A stretch of DNA of 64,000 nucleotides from an uncultured Alphaproteobacteria bacterium (GCA_902538085.1 CACBDV010000002.1:221642-285641), one strand, 5' to 3'; shown: positions 9,173-18,186, counted from the stretch's first letter. A program made the numbers and translations. The notes: a model not told the origin generated them from the letters alone.

Positions 9173-9898
9173 CTACTCATTTTTGTTTTTTTTTAAATAG
9201 TTTTTAAATAAATCTGGTCGATTTTTTTCAGTATTTTCCAACGAATTTTGGTGTTTCCAAAGATCTATATCAGCATGTTTACCACTCACTAGTATGGAAG
9301 GTACTTCTATTTCTGAGTGATCAGGGGTTATCCATGGGTTTGGTCTGGTGAATTGATCATGTTCAACTAGTCCATTTTGAAATGACTCAATAGTGTGGGT
9401 ATCATTATTTCCAAGAACACCAGGTTGAAGTCTCATTAACGCCTCAATAAATAATAATGATGCTATCTCTCCTCCGTTTAAGATGACATCACTCACTGAA
9501 ATCTCTTGAAATTTATAATAATCAATTACTCTTTGGTCAATGCCCTCATATCTACCATTTAGTAAGATAAAATCTTGATTGAAATTATAGTTAGTTAATT
9601 TTTTTTGAGTAAGTTTTTTACCTTTAGCAGAAAAACATATTTTAATACAGCTATCTAATTCATTTTTATTAAAGTTTGCTTCGATAGATTTTGAAATTAT
9701 ATCAGGTCTCAATACCATACCTGCGCCACCACTAAATGGTTTATCATCAACAGAGTTCGCAGATAAATCACTGTAATCTCTTATATTGATCGTATTGATT
9801 TCGAAATGATTTTTTGACAGAGCTTTGCCTAACAAGCCATGTTGTAAAATTCCAGGAAAAACTTCCGGAAATAAAGTAAGAATATTAAATTTTAACAT
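9173..9898 (-). CDS. trmD: tRNA (guanine37-N1)-methyltransferase
   Basis: A 241-residue SPOUT methyltransferase that makes m1G37 in tRNAs and so prevents +1 frameshifting. FNILTLFPEVFPGIL opens the protein. FSGGAGMVLRPDII, LLNGRYEGIDQRV and the trefoil-knot segment SVSDVILNGGEIASL followed by RLQPGVLGN bind SAM. The order rpsP-rimM-trmD-rplS is the classical bacterial one. Its start codon shares one base with the rimM stop. Confidence 0.96.
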   Translation of the reverse strand: MLKFNILTLFPEVFPGILQHGLLGKALSKNHFEINTINIRDYSDLSANSVDDKPFSGGAGMVLRPDIISKSIEANFNKNELDSCIKICFSAKGKKLTQKKLTNYNFNQDFILLNGRYEGIDQRVIDYYKFQEISVSDVILNGGEIASLLFIEALMRLQPGVLGNNDTHTIESFQNGLVEHDQFTRPNPWITPDHSEIEVPSILVSGKHADIDLWKHQNSLENTEKNRPDLFKNYLKKNKNE

Positions 9899-10395
9899 TA
9901 ATTTTTAATTATAATTTTTTTTTCTTTAATATTTACAAATGGAAAGTTTTGCTCAGTAAATCTGAAAAATTCCTTTTTTTTACTTTTAATAAAATATATT
10001 TCCAATAAATCCCCCGCACCAAAATTTACAACTGAAGCAACTTCTCCAACTCTCTGGTCTTTATTATCAAATACCTCAAGTCCCTCTAGATCGTGGAAAT
10101 AATATTCATTTCCTTTTACTGGTGATAGTTGTTCTTTTTTTAAAAAAATTTTTTTATTAACAAACTTTTCAATGTCTGTTCTATTATTTATTTCGTCGAT
10201 TGTTATAAGTGGGCTTTTTTTATCAAAAGATACTAGTTTTAAGTTAATAGTTTTTTCATTATCTAAATAAAATTTTTTAAATTGATTTACATCACGATCA
10301 TCATTTAAATAACTGTGAAACCTTAGCAGACCCTTAGTTCCTTTAGGTCTGCCAATTACACCAACTTGTATGAAATGCTTCTCAAAGGGAGTCAC
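9898..10395 (-). CDS. rimM: 16S rRNA processing/30S maturation factor RimM
   Basis: A 165-residue factor that helps fold the head of the 30S subunit and binds S19. The N-terminal beta-barrel has VGVIGRPKGTKGLLRFHSY, and the C-terminal PRC-type barrel has YYFHDLEGLEVFD and FGAGDLLEI. It is somewhat divergent and rich in Lys and Phe, like the rest of this AT-rich genome. It lies 6 bases after rpsP and overlaps trmD by one base. Confidence 0.93.
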   Translation of the reverse strand: MTPFEKHFIQVGVIGRPKGTKGLLRFHSYLNDDRDVNQFKKFYLDNEKTINLKLVSFDKKSPLITIDEINNRTDIEKFVNKKIFLKKEQLSPVKGNEYYFHDLEGLEVFDNKDQRVGEVASVVNFGAGDLLEIYFIKSKKKEFFRFTEQNFPFVNIKEKKIIIKN

Positions 10396-10401
10396 AAGTA
10401 A

Positions 10402-10995
10402 TTACTCTTTAGTTTCGGGTTTATCCTCAGAAACCTCAGTTGAACCCTCTTCCTCTTTGGGCTCTTCTTTTGCAGGAACTTCTTCTTTCTTTTCCTCCGG
10501 CTCAGAAGTCTCTTCTGTCTTCACCTCTTCAGCTGGTTTTTCAACTGCTACTTCTTCAACAGGCGGTTGCTCTTCTGTGGTAGTTACCTCCTCAGTAGGT
10601 TTTTCATCCTCTGCTTTAGCTGCTTCTTCAGTAGCTTTTGGATCTTCTGCAGCTTTTGATGCTGCTTCTTCTTTTGTTTTAACTCTTTCTTGAGCCTTTG
10701 CCTTTGGTAAATGCTTTTTTGTTTTCTCAGTTATTTTTGGAGCTTCCATCATTCCTAATTCAGAGAGAATTTTTTGAACTCTTTCTGTTGGCAGCGCTCC
10801 AACCTTAAGCCAATGTTCAGCTCTTTCTTTGCTAAGCATTACTCTTTCCTTGTGATCCTTGGGAACCATTGGATTGAAGTTGCCAATTTTTTCAATGAAG
10901 TTACCGTCTCTTGGTGCTCTCTCATCTGCAACCACAATTCTATAGAAAGGTCTTTTTTTTGAACCTCCTCTTGCTAGTCTTATTTTTGTCGCCAT
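10402..10995 (-). CDS. rpsP: Ribosomal protein S16 with long acidic C-terminal tail
   Basis: Residues 1 to about 82 form a standard bS16: [31 protein letters not shown] is split here into [11 protein letters not shown] and [19 protein letters not shown], followed by [10 protein letters not shown]. The normal protein is 80-90 residues. This one has 197, with a tail of about 110 residues made almost wholly of Glu, Lys, Pro, Thr, Val and Ala, free of predicted globular features. L19 from the same transcript carries a similar tail, which suggests a shared compositional trait. RBS GGGAG-like sequence precedes the ATG. Confidence 0.93.
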   Translation of the reverse strand: MATKIRLARGGSKKRPFYRIVVADERAPRDGNFIEKIGNFNPMVPKDHKERVMLSKERAEHWLKVGALPTERVQKILSELGMMEAPKITEKTKKHLPKAKAQERVKTKEEAASKAAEDPKATEEAAKAEDEKPTEEVTTTEEQPPVEEVAVEKPAEEVKTEETSEPEEKKEEVPAKEEPKEEEGSTEVSEDKPETKE

Positions 10996-11013
10996 GATTT
11001 CTCCCTTCTGTAT

Positions 11014-12366
11014 TTATTCAATCGTTGGCATTTGGTTTCCGCCTAATAAACTTTTTATTTTATTTGCAAAACCTGGTTTTTGAGCTTGTTTCATAAGTTT
11101 TTTAGTTTGCTCAAATTGTTTTAAAAGCCTGTTGACCTCGTGTACCTGTCTACCAGACCCTGTTGCTATTCTTCTTTTCCTTGAAGCTTTTAGTAAATCA
11201 GGATCAACTCTTTCTTCTCTTGTCATTGAACAAATAATTGCTATTTGATGATCAATAACTTTTTCGTCAAAATCTCCACTCTCCATCATATTTTTAATTT
11301 TGCTGACACCTGGCATGTGTGACATTAGTCCAGACATTCCGCCCATTTTTTTCATTTGAGTAAACTGTTTTAAAAGATCATTCATATTGAATTTCCCACT
11401 CATCATCTGAGATTGGAGATTTTCCATTTCTTTTTGATCAAAATCTTTTTGTGCTTTTTCAACTAATGAAACAACATCTCCCATACCAAGAATTCTAGAA
11501 GCTATTCTCTCTGGGTGAAAAACTTCAAAATCTTCAATATTTTCTCCTGATCCGAAGAAACGAATTGGCAAACCTGTTTGATATTTTGCTGAAAGTGCAA
11601 CTCCTCCTCTTGGGTCTGCGTCTAATCTTGTTAATATAAATCCAGTAAGTGGTGCTGTGGAGTTAAAAGACTCCACAACGCTTAGTGCTTGTTGACCCAT
11701 CATTGAGTCTAAAACAAGTAAATTCTCTTGTGGTTTTGCTAGATCATGAATTGTTTTAAGTTCTAGAAGTAATTCTTCGTCTGTACTAATTCGACCTGAG
11801 GTATCTATAATTAAAACATCCGATAAAAGTTTTTTACTTTGTTCAAGAGCATTATTGACAATATCTTTTATATTTTCATTTATTGGCTCAATAAACTGAA
11901 TATTATTTTTTTGAGATAAAATACGAAGTTGGTCTATAGCGGCTGGTCTTCTTAAATCTGTTGACACAAGTGCTACAGATTTATTTAGGGAATTTTGACA
12001 GTAATGAGCAAGTTTTGCAATTGATGTTGTTTTACCTGCACCCTGCAGACCACAAATTAAAAAAGTTGAAGGTTTATTTTTAAAGTTTAGCTCGCTACTT
12101 TGAACACCAAGTATTTCTGTTAGTTCATCACTTACTATTTTAATTATTTGTTGTCCTGGCTGGACGTTTTCAATTACTTTTTGGCCAAGTGCTTTTTCTT
12201 GGATTTTTTTAATAAGATCTTTAGATACTTTAAGAGAGACATCTGCCTCTAACAAAGCAACTCTAACCTCTCGCAGAGTTGTCTCTAAATCTTTTTCAGT
12301 GATAGCCCCTTTATTTGAGAGACCTTGAAAAATTCCAGTTATCTTATTTGTTATATTTTCTAACAT
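11014..12366 (-). CDS. ffh: Signal recognition particle GTPase
   Basis: A 450-residue SRP54 protein that binds 4.5S RNA and signal sequences and delivers ribosomes to FtsY. The N domain (1-90) is followed by the G domain with GLQGAGKTTS (G1), DLRRPAAIDQL, DTSGR (G3) and TRLDADPRGG (G4/G5). The Met-rich M domain (about 320-450) includes MMSGKFNMNDLLKQ, MKKMGGMSGLM and the RNA-binding SRKRRIATGSGR. First gene of the minus-strand run toward rplS and the leu genes, divergent from dapF. The 4.5S RNA gene was not seen in this window. Confidence 0.96.
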   Translation of the reverse strand: MLENITNKITGIFQGLSNKGAITEKDLETTLREVRVALLEADVSLKVSKDLIKKIQEKALGQKVIENVQPGQQIIKIVSDELTEILGVQSSELNFKNKPSTFLICGLQGAGKTTSIAKLAHYCQNSLNKSVALVSTDLRRPAAIDQLRILSQKNNIQFIEPINENIKDIVNNALEQSKKLLSDVLIIDTSGRISTDEELLLELKTIHDLAKPQENLLVLDSMMGQQALSVVESFNSTAPLTGFILTRLDADPRGGVALSAKYQTGLPIRFFGSGENIEDFEVFHPERIASRILGMGDVVSLVEKAQKDFDQKEMENLQSQMMSGKFNMNDLLKQFTQMKKMGGMSGLMSHMPGVSKIKNMMESGDFDEKVIDHQIAIICSMTREERVDPDLLKASRKRRIATGSGRQVHEVNRLLKQFEQTKKLMKQAQKPGFANKIKSLLGGNQMPTIE

Positions 12367-12457
12367 TTAAAAAATAAAAAAAATCGGCGAATGATACTCA
12401 TCGGCCGACTAATTTTTCCTTTATTTAGTGAGGAATTTATATCACTATAGCTGGTCT

Positions 12458-13270
12458 ATGAAAATACCTTTTATGAAAGCTCAAGGAGCAGGAAATGACT
12501 TTATTATTGTGGATAAAAACGTTGATTTCATTAGAAAGTCAAAAAAGGTTATTAAAAGACTTTGCGACAGGCGTTTTGGGGTAGGTTGCGATCAATTAAT
12601 TCTATTAAAAAAAATCAGTTCATATTATCAAGTTACATTTTATAACTCAGATGGCTCACTTGGAAAAAATTGTGGGAATGGATTGCGATGTGCCTACAAA
12701 TTTTTAGTTGAAGTAAAAAAAGTTAAAAAGGCAGTCATAAAAACTCATAAATTTTTACATTTTGGTAAGAAAACTCAAAAGGAATACAAAATCAATGTAG
12801 GGGAGGTAACTTTAGATTGGAAAAAAATTCCTTTATCAAAAAAAATGGACTCTCAAAATATTCAAATTAAAAGAATAAAGATACCTGGGTTAATAAAAAT
12901 AATGGGGGCAAATATTGGAAACCCTCATTGTGTGGTATTAGTAAAGAATTTAAAGCTAATTAAATTAAATATGTTAGGGCCTTCACTTGTAAAAAATAAA
13001 TTATTTCCTGATAAAGCTAATATTACTTTTGTAGAGGTATTAAAAAAATCTAAAGTGAAAGTATTATTTTGGGAGAGAGGTGGGGGACATACACTAGCAT
13101 GTGGTTCAGGAACTTGTGCTACTGCATTTGTTTTAAATCATAATGACTTTGTGTCCTCTAAAATCGAAGTGGTTACTGAACGATCTGTATTAAAAACAGA
13201 AATCAAGGACAAGATGGTATTCCTTCAAGGCCCTGCAGAGTTAGTTTACCAATCATCGATTAATATTTAA
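12458..13270 (+). CDS. dapF: Diaminopimelate epimerase
   Basis: Converts LL- to meso-diaminopimelate for lysine and peptidoglycan synthesis. FMKAQGAGNDFIIVD opens the fold. The two catalytic cysteines are in GKNCGNGLRCAY and LACGSGTCATAF, and NIGNPHCVV is also diagnostic. I chose ATG 12458 (270 residues), since the GTG at 12428 adds a non-conserved tail; ATG 12473 is a further option. The protein is unusually Lys-rich. The stop codon directly abuts mtaB, so dapF-mtaB-ftsY-yciB look co-transcribed. Confidence 0.93.
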   Translation: MKIPFMKAQGAGNDFIIVDKNVDFIRKSKKVIKRLCDRRFGVGCDQLILLKKISSYYQVTFYNSDGSLGKNCGNGLRCAYKFLVEVKKVKKAVIKTHKFLHFGKKTQKEYKINVGEVTLDWKKIPLSKKMDSQNIQIKRIKIPGLIKIMGANIGNPHCVVLVKNLKLIKLNMLGPSLVKNKLFPDKANITFVEVLKKSKVKVLFWERGGGHTLACGSGTCATAFVLNHNDFVSSKIEVVTERSVLKTEIKDKMVFLQGPAELVYQSSINI

Positions 13271-14476
13271 ATGTCTAAAGTTGTTAATTTTGGATGTCGA
13301 CTAAATAACTTTGAAGGAAAAAAAATTGAAGAATTATTAGCAAATAATAATGAAAATATGGTTGTTATAAACTCTTGTGCTGTCACAAATGAGACTGAGA
13401 GGCAGGTAAGACAAACTATTAGAAAAATTAAAAAAGAATATCCCGATAAAAAAATTGTAATGACAGGTTGTGCTGCACAAATATCTCCAGATAAGTATTC
13501 TTCAATGACTGAGGTCGACAAAGTTATTGATAATATAAGTAAACTGAAATCAGAAACTTGGACATCTTTACTTGATGAAGAGCTCGGAGTAGATTTTAAA
13601 GAAGACATATTTGACTCTCCTCAAGATATCCGTCCATCTTTAGGTAATAAAAACCTTAACATCAGAGAAAGCCTTGTAATTCAACAAGGATGCAATCATA
13701 GGTGCACATTTTGTATTATTCCTTTTGGCAGAGGTAATAATAGGAGTTTTGATCCTTTTTACTTAATTGATGAGGTAGAAAGAGTTGTAGAAAATGGTGT
13801 CAAAGAAATTGTTTTAACTGGTGTTGATATATCAGATTATGGGAGCGATTTTGATCACAAATATAACATGAGCAATTTAATTTTAGATATTTTAGATAAA
13901 ACTAAATTACAACGTCTTCGACTCTCCTCAATAGACTGTGTTGAAGTTGATGAAAATTTTAATGAAGCACTAAAAGATCAAAGAGTAATGCCGCATCTTC
14001 ACCTTAGTATACAGTCTGGTGATGACATGATATTGAAAAGAATGAAAAGAAGACATAATTCGAAAGATGTATTTCAATTTGTTGATCGTTGTAAAAAAAT
14101 TAGAAAAGATATTTCATTTGGTGCAGATATTATTGCAGGATTTCCTACAGAAACGGATACGATGTTTGAAAATACGTACAAACTATTAAGAGAAAATGAA
14201 ATTTCACACCTTCACATATTTCCTTTTTCTCCAAAAAACAATACTCCTGCTTCAAGGATGCCTCAAATTTCTAAATCAATTATCAAAAAGAGAGCAAAAA
14301 TTTTAAGAGCTCTTGGTGAACTAATTTTTAAAAAAGTAAAATCCAAACTTTCATTACCAAGGGAGGTCCTTATTGAAGAGTTAAATTCAGGAATAGCTAT
14401 TGGGTATGATCAAAATTATATCAAACATAAAGTACCCTTAGTAGGCGTACCCGTTGGAGAAGTTATCAGGGTTTAA
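13271..14476 (+). CDS. mtaB: tRNA t6A37 methylthiotransferase, MtaB type
   Basis: A 401-residue radical-SAM enzyme that adds a methylthio group to t6A at position 37 of ANN-decoding tRNAs. The N-terminal UPF0004 domain supplies cluster cysteines in FGCRLNNFE, NSCAVTNETERQ and TGCAAQ. The radical-SAM cluster motif is CNHRCTFCIIPFGRG (CxxxCxxC). DIIAGFPTET is typical, and a short TRAM-like C-terminus follows. FGCRLN rather than FGCQMN supports MtaB over MiaB. It starts on the base after the dapF stop and overlaps ftsY by one base. Confidence 0.93.
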   Translation: MSKVVNFGCRLNNFEGKKIEELLANNNENMVVINSCAVTNETERQVRQTIRKIKKEYPDKKIVMTGCAAQISPDKYSSMTEVDKVIDNISKLKSETWTSLLDEELGVDFKEDIFDSPQDIRPSLGNKNLNIRESLVIQQGCNHRCTFCIIPFGRGNNRSFDPFYLIDEVERVVENGVKEIVLTGVDISDYGSDFDHKYNMSNLILDILDKTKLQRLRLSSIDCVEVDENFNEALKDQRVMPHLHLSIQSGDDMILKRMKRRHNSKDVFQFVDRCKKIRKDISFGADIIAGFPTETDTMFENTYKLLRENEISHLHIFPFSPKNNTPASRMPQISKSIIKKRAKILRALGELIFKKVKSKLSLPREVLIEELNSGIAIGYDQNYIKHKVPLVGVPVGEVIRV

Positions 14477-15294
14477 TGTTTTTTTTAAAAAAGATCTTTA
14501 AAAAGAATTTAAATATAGATGAGATAGAGGATCTTTTGTTTGATAATGGTGTAGAGCCAAAATTTGCTGATTTAATTATTTCAAAAATAAAAGAAAATAA
14601 ATCACAAGAAGAGAATATTAAAAAAGTTATTAAAGATGAACTGCTTACAAAATTCAAAGAAAAAAAATTTGGTGGTTTTACTCCTCAAAATAAAAGCCTA
14701 TATGTTATTGCTGGAAATAACGGCTCGGGAAAAACAACATTCATAGGTAAATTTATAAATCTAATTCAAAAAAATGGCTTAAAGCCTGCTGTAATTGCAG
14801 CAGATACGTTTAGGGCTGCCGCGATCGATCAACTTGAACATTTCACAAATCAATTTGAAGTGCCCATCCATAAGGGTAATAATATGGAAGATCCATCTGC
14901 TGTTATTTTTCAAGGAATAGATAATCTGAAAGAGAGTGATGTTATTATTGTTGATACATCTGGGAGACAGCATAACAACAAAAACTTAATGGCCGAGCTA
15001 AAAAAAATCTCAGATATAGTTTCAAAAAAATCTGATCAATTTAATTTAATAAGGGCTTTTTTGACATTAGATGCTAATACTGGCCTTGCATCAAAACATA
15101 TAATAGAAGGTTTTCAAGAATATATCAAATTAGATGGTATTATTTTAAATAAGGTAGATTCTAATGCAAAGTATGGAGCTCTTTTAACAATAATAAATGA
15201 TTTTGATATTCCTGTAGTATTTGAAGGATATGGCGAAGGTATGAATGACTTAAGAGAGTTTCAATTTGAAGGATATTTAGATAGACTATTATAA
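14476..15294 (+). CDS. ftsY: SRP receptor GTPase FtsY, short form
   Basis: The membrane-associated receptor that pairs with Ffh to dock ribosomes at the translocon. It has the N domain and the G domain with AGNNGSGKTT (G1), DTFRAAAIDQLE, DTSGRQ (G3) and NKVDSNAKYGA (G4/G5). At 272 residues it lacks the acidic A domain of longer FtsYs. Two positions are unusual: the usual TKLDGTAKGG reads NKVDSNAKYG, and the usual DATTGQN loop reads DANTGLA. Its start codon overlaps the mtaB stop by one base, and yciB follows after one base. Confidence 0.93.
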   Translation: MFFLKKIFKKNLNIDEIEDLLFDNGVEPKFADLIISKIKENKSQEENIKKVIKDELLTKFKEKKFGGFTPQNKSLYVIAGNNGSGKTTFIGKFINLIQKNGLKPAVIAADTFRAAAIDQLEHFTNQFEVPIHKGNNMEDPSAVIFQGIDNLKESDVIIVDTSGRQHNNKNLMAELKKISDIVSKKSDQFNLIRAFLTLDANTGLASKHIIEGFQEYIKLDGIILNKVDSNAKYGALLTIINDFDIPVVFEGYGEGMNDLREFQFEGYLDRLL

Positions 15295-15295
15295 G

Positions 15296-15832
15296 ATGAA
15301 ACAACTCTTTGAATTTTTTCCCTTAATTGTTTTTTTCGCAGTCTATTATAAATCAGATAAAGATCTCTATTTAAGTATTGCTGCTGTAATAGTTGCAACA
15401 TTTATTTCTCTTATAGCCATCTATTTCAAAGAAAGAAAAATTTCAACAATGATGTTAGTAAGTACAATTATCTTAGTTGTTTTTGGTGGTTTAAGTATTT
15501 TTCTAAAAAATGAGATATTTTTTAAAATGAAACCAACAATTATAAATGCTCTTTTTGCTGCAGTCTTGATTGGAAGTACTTTAATTAATAAACCTGTTTT
15601 AAAGTTATTATTAAACTCATCATTAAAATTGACTGATGAGGGTTGGGGATTAATGAATAAAATGTGGTCAAGCTTTTTTATTCTTTTAGCTGTTTTAAAT
15701 GAAATAGTTTGGCGGACTCAAACAACTGATGTTTGGGTAAATTTTAAAGTATTTGGAATAATGGGAATTACTATTGTGTTTACAATAATTCAAATTCCAT
15801 TGCTAAAAAAACATTTTATTAATCAGCCATAA
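15296..15832 (+). CDS. yciB: YciB/IspZ inner-membrane septation protein
   Basis: A 178-residue integral membrane protein with about five hydrophobic segments. The opening MKQLFEFFPLIVFFAVYY and the segments KPTIINALFAAVLIGS and NEIVWRTQTTDVWVNFKVFG are characteristic of YciB (intracellular septation protein A). The family contributes to cell-envelope integrity and division site function in E. coli; the biochemical activity is unknown. It is last in the dapF-mtaB-ftsY run and overlaps the convergent pgk gene by 14 bases. Confidence 0.92.
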   Translation: MKQLFEFFPLIVFFAVYYKSDKDLYLSIAAVIVATFISLIAIYFKERKISTMMLVSTIILVVFGGLSIFLKNEIFFKMKPTIINALFAAVLIGSTLINKPVLKLLLNSSLKLTDEGWGLMNKMWSSFFILLAVLNEIVWRTQTTDVWVNFKVFGIMGITIVFTIIQIPLLKKHFINQP

Positions 15833-16985
15833 GGGCTTCAATTCCAGGTAAATCTTTATCCTCAAGCGCCTCAAGAAAAGCACCACCAGCTGTTGAAACA
15901 AAGTAAAAATTTTCAAATTTTTCCCCAGCCATGTTAATTGCTAAAATTGTGTCTCCACCACCTATGACAACCTCTGCTTGAGATTTTGCAAGTAGATGTG
16001 CTAAATTTACTGATCCCTTTGAAAATTTATTGTCTTCAATCATTCCCATTGGACCATTCCACAAAACGATATCACTGTTACCTATAAGTTTTTCTAAAAC
16101 TGTGTGTGAAGAAACTGATATATCTAGTATTTTAAAATCGTAACTTGTGGGAAGCTCATCTATTAATTTATTTTCATTTGAGTCAAGCATAACATCTGAC
16201 GGAAGATGAATTTTACAATTTGTTGATTTTGCAGAGTCGTAAATCATTTCAATCATACTTTCAGTGCCCTCTTCGATTAAAGAATTACTTACATTTATAC
16301 TATTGTATTTTAAAAAATTATTAGCCATTGCCCCTCCAATAAAAATATCTGAGCAAGAGGATGTTAAAGATAGAAGTGTTTTTATTTTAGTTGAAACTTT
16401 TGATCCGCCAATGATCGCTAATTTTTTCTTTGGAGATTTTTTTATATTATCTATTGCTGAAATTTCTCTTTCAAAATTAAATCCAGGTGCTGACAATATA
16501 TTTTTAGCCATTTGATTAACTGATGAGTGAAATCGATGAGAAGCAGAAAAAGCCTCATTAACATATAAATCTAATTTATCTGTAATAGACTTACTAAAAT
16601 TTAAATCATTTTTTATTTCTCCCTCAAAAAATCTTATATTTTCTAAAAGACTTATAGTTGGCTTATTAACATCTAATTCATTAAGACCACTATTTAAAAA
16701 ACTATCATAACTAATAAAATTTAATTTTAATTCCAATATATCCTCAAACTGATCAATGAATTTTGAGAAAGAATACTTCTCATCAAAATTTTCTTTTGGT
16801 CTTCCAAAATGTGAAATAAGAAAAATATTACATTGTTTATTTTTAATAAAATTGATCGTCTCCATAGATCTATCTAATCTTGTTTTGTCTGTAATTCTAA
16901 AATTTTTATTGATAGGAACATTGAAATCGACTCTAATCCCTACATTTCGGATTTTTTCAAAGTTCAAATTTTTAAGAGATTTCAT
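15819..16985 (-). CDS. pgk: Phosphoglycerate kinase
   Basis: A 388-residue glycolytic and gluconeogenic kinase that interconverts 1,3-bisphosphoglycerate and 3-phosphoglycerate with ADP/ATP. RVDFNVP and the LISHFGRPK segment bind the substrate. NEAFSASHRFHSSV, GGSKVSTKI and the C-terminal GGGDTILA nucleotide loop are present. AFSASHR replaces the more common AFGTAHR. Length is normal (about 390). It stands alone, convergent with yciB, and divergent from gcrA. Confidence 0.95.
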   Translation of the reverse strand: MKSLKNLNFEKIRNVGIRVDFNVPINKNFRITDKTRLDRSMETINFIKNKQCNIFLISHFGRPKENFDEKYSFSKFIDQFEDILELKLNFISYDSFLNSGLNELDVNKPTISLLENIRFFEGEIKNDLNFSKSITDKLDLYVNEAFSASHRFHSSVNQMAKNILSAPGFNFEREISAIDNIKKSPKKKLAIIGGSKVSTKIKTLLSLTSSCSDIFIGGAMANNFLKYNSINVSNSLIEEGTESMIEMIYDSAKSTNCKIHLPSDVMLDSNENKLIDELPTSYDFKILDISVSSHTVLEKLIGNSDIVLWNGPMGMIEDNKFSKGSVNLAHLLAKSQAEVVIGGGDTILAINMAGEKFENFYFVSTAGGAFLEALEDKDLPGIEALMAD

Positions 16986-17030
16986 ATTTTTTATTCACAT
17001 TTTTTTAATCATTTTGGACTAGATTACTAC

Positions 17031-17044
17031 TACTATATATAGTA
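17031..17044. promoter_or_regulatory. 14-base palindrome between pgk and gcrA
   Basis: TACTATATATAGTA is a perfect palindrome in the 104-base divergent region, about 46 bases upstream of the gcrA start codon and overlapping TATA-like -10 sequences. It could be an operator or simply part of an AT-rich promoter. Confidence 0.3.
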
Positions 17045-17089
17045 TAAAACTACCCATATGAGGAACTAAATAGAGTAGGTATATTAAAA

Positions 17090-17560
17090 ATGTCTTGGAA
17101 TAACCAAAAAGTAGAAGATCTTAAAAAACTTTGGAATGAAGGGGTTGCTACTAGCCAGATTGGCGTGCAGCTTGGATTTACGAAAAATGCCGTTATTGGT
17201 AAGGCTTTTAGATTAGGTCTAGAAAGACGTCAAAACTCCAGAAAAAAATCAACTCAAAATCAACAATTTTCATCAGTGACCATGTATAGGGAAACCAGTA
17301 ATTCATCTTCCCAAAATACCGTAAGAAAAGAGCCAGTTCGAAGAAGAGAAAAATTCAGCTTTAAAAAGAGTATTGTTGGGACCGGAAACTTCAAATCATG
17401 TCAATGGCCAATTGGCGATCCACTTGAAGAGGGGTTTCACTATTGCGGTGGTCAAAATATTCCAACAAAACCATATTGTATCGAACATTATAAAAAGGCT
17501 TATAATGTCGATGAGAAGTATCTAGATAAACTCTTAGATTTTTTACACGAGAAAAATTAA
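17090..17560 (+). CDS. gcrA: Cell-cycle transcription regulator GcrA
   Basis: A 156-residue homologue of the alphaproteobacterial GcrA, which binds sigma-70 RNA polymerase and activates cell-cycle promoters, often at CcrM-methylated GANTC sites. The N-terminal helix-turn-helix MSWNNQKVEDLKKLWNEG plus KNAVIGKAFRLGL is the diagnostic part. A polar linker follows (about 50-95). The C-terminal CQWPIGDP ... FHYCGGQ ... KPYCIEHYKKAY with its Cys/His residues is the conserved tail that contacts sigma. It is a single gene divergent from pgk; no ccrM gene is in the window. Confidence 0.93.
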   Translation: MSWNNQKVEDLKKLWNEGVATSQIGVQLGFTKNAVIGKAFRLGLERRQNSRKKSTQNQQFSSVTMYRETSNSSSQNTVRKEPVRRREKFSFKKSIVGTGNFKSCQWPIGDPLEEGFHYCGGQNIPTKPYCIEHYKKAYNVDEKYLDKLLDFLHEKN

Positions 17561-17573
17561 TTTTATTTTTATT

Positions 17574-17650
17574 TGGCGCGCTTGGCAGGAATCGAACCTG
17601 CGACCCCCAGATTAGGAATCTGGTGCTCTATCCTACTGAGCTACAAGCGC
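17574..17650 (-). tRNA. tRNA-Arg (anticodon CCU)
   Basis: On the minus strand a full cloverleaf can be drawn: acceptor GCGCTTG with CAAGCGC, D-stem GCTC/GAGC, anticodon stem CCAGA/TCTGG around loop TTCCTAA (anticodon CCT), T-stem GCAGG/CCTGC around TTCGAAT, discriminator G and an encoded CCA. It reads AGG codons. It lies between gcrA and a recX-like gene. Confidence 0.95.
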
Positions 17651-17697
17651 CTTTATAAGTGTACTTAATAATAATAATTCATAAAATAATATAAACT

Positions 17698-18186
17698 ATG
17701 AAAAAAAAAGCTGATGAATACCTATATAAAGAAGCATTAAAATATTTGGGTAAATATCCAGCTACTAAAAAAAAAATTTCTGAAATACTAGAAAAAAAAC
17801 TCAAAAATAAAAAAACATATCAAAAGGTCATTTTTCCAGAAAATATCTCTAAACAAGAACTTATTGAGAATATTGTACAAAAATTAGATGAATTGAAGAT
17901 TATAAATGAGAGGCACTTTATTGAGACAGTATTTCATTATTATGAGCAATCCTTATTTTCTATCAAAAAAATAAAAAATAAACTTTTTCAAAAAGGCTTT
18001 GAACAAAGCTTAATTGATGAATATGTCTCAAAGAAAGTCTCTGAAAATCCAGATTTAGAGCTAGAAATTTTAAAAAAATTTATATTTAGAAAAAAACTGT
18101 CAAATTTAGAAACTGGTGAGCTTAAAAAAAAGCTTTATCAACAAAGCTTTTCAGAAAATTCAATATATAAGGTAATTAGAGATTAA
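17698..18186 (+). CDS. recX: RecX-like regulatory protein
   Basis: A 162-residue Lys-rich, all-helical protein. Three-helix repeat features recall RecX, which binds RecA filaments and limits their activity: AGGACTGG-type sequence is not the basis, rather the protein pattern EALKYLGKYPATKKKISEIL, followed by LDELKIINERHFIETVFHYY and KKIKNKLFQKGFEQSLIDEYV, which match the repeated 'L....yi.d..fa......r...g...I...L..kGi....I' layout of the family. No recA gene is near. Assignment is by pattern only, without a search. It ends one base before the convergent rpmF gene. Confidence 0.7.
   Translation: MKKKADEYLYKEALKYLGKYPATKKKISEILEKKLKNKKTYQKVIFPENISKQELIENIVQKLDELKIINERHFIETVFHYYEQSLFSIKKIKNKLFQKGFEQSLIDEYVSKKVSENPDLELEILKKFIFRKKLSNLETGELKKKLYQQSFSENSIYKVIRD

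Noticed and set aside
10370..10693. Plus-strand Ser-rich frame opposite rpsP
   Set aside because: It is a shadow of the Glu-rich tail of S16, lacks a ribosome site and resembles no protein.
12385..12407. Hairpin with CGGC/GCCG arms between ffh and dapF as a terminator
   Set aside because: Both flanking genes point away from it, so there is no transcript to end; the stem has two mismatches. It may be an operator, but the support is thin.
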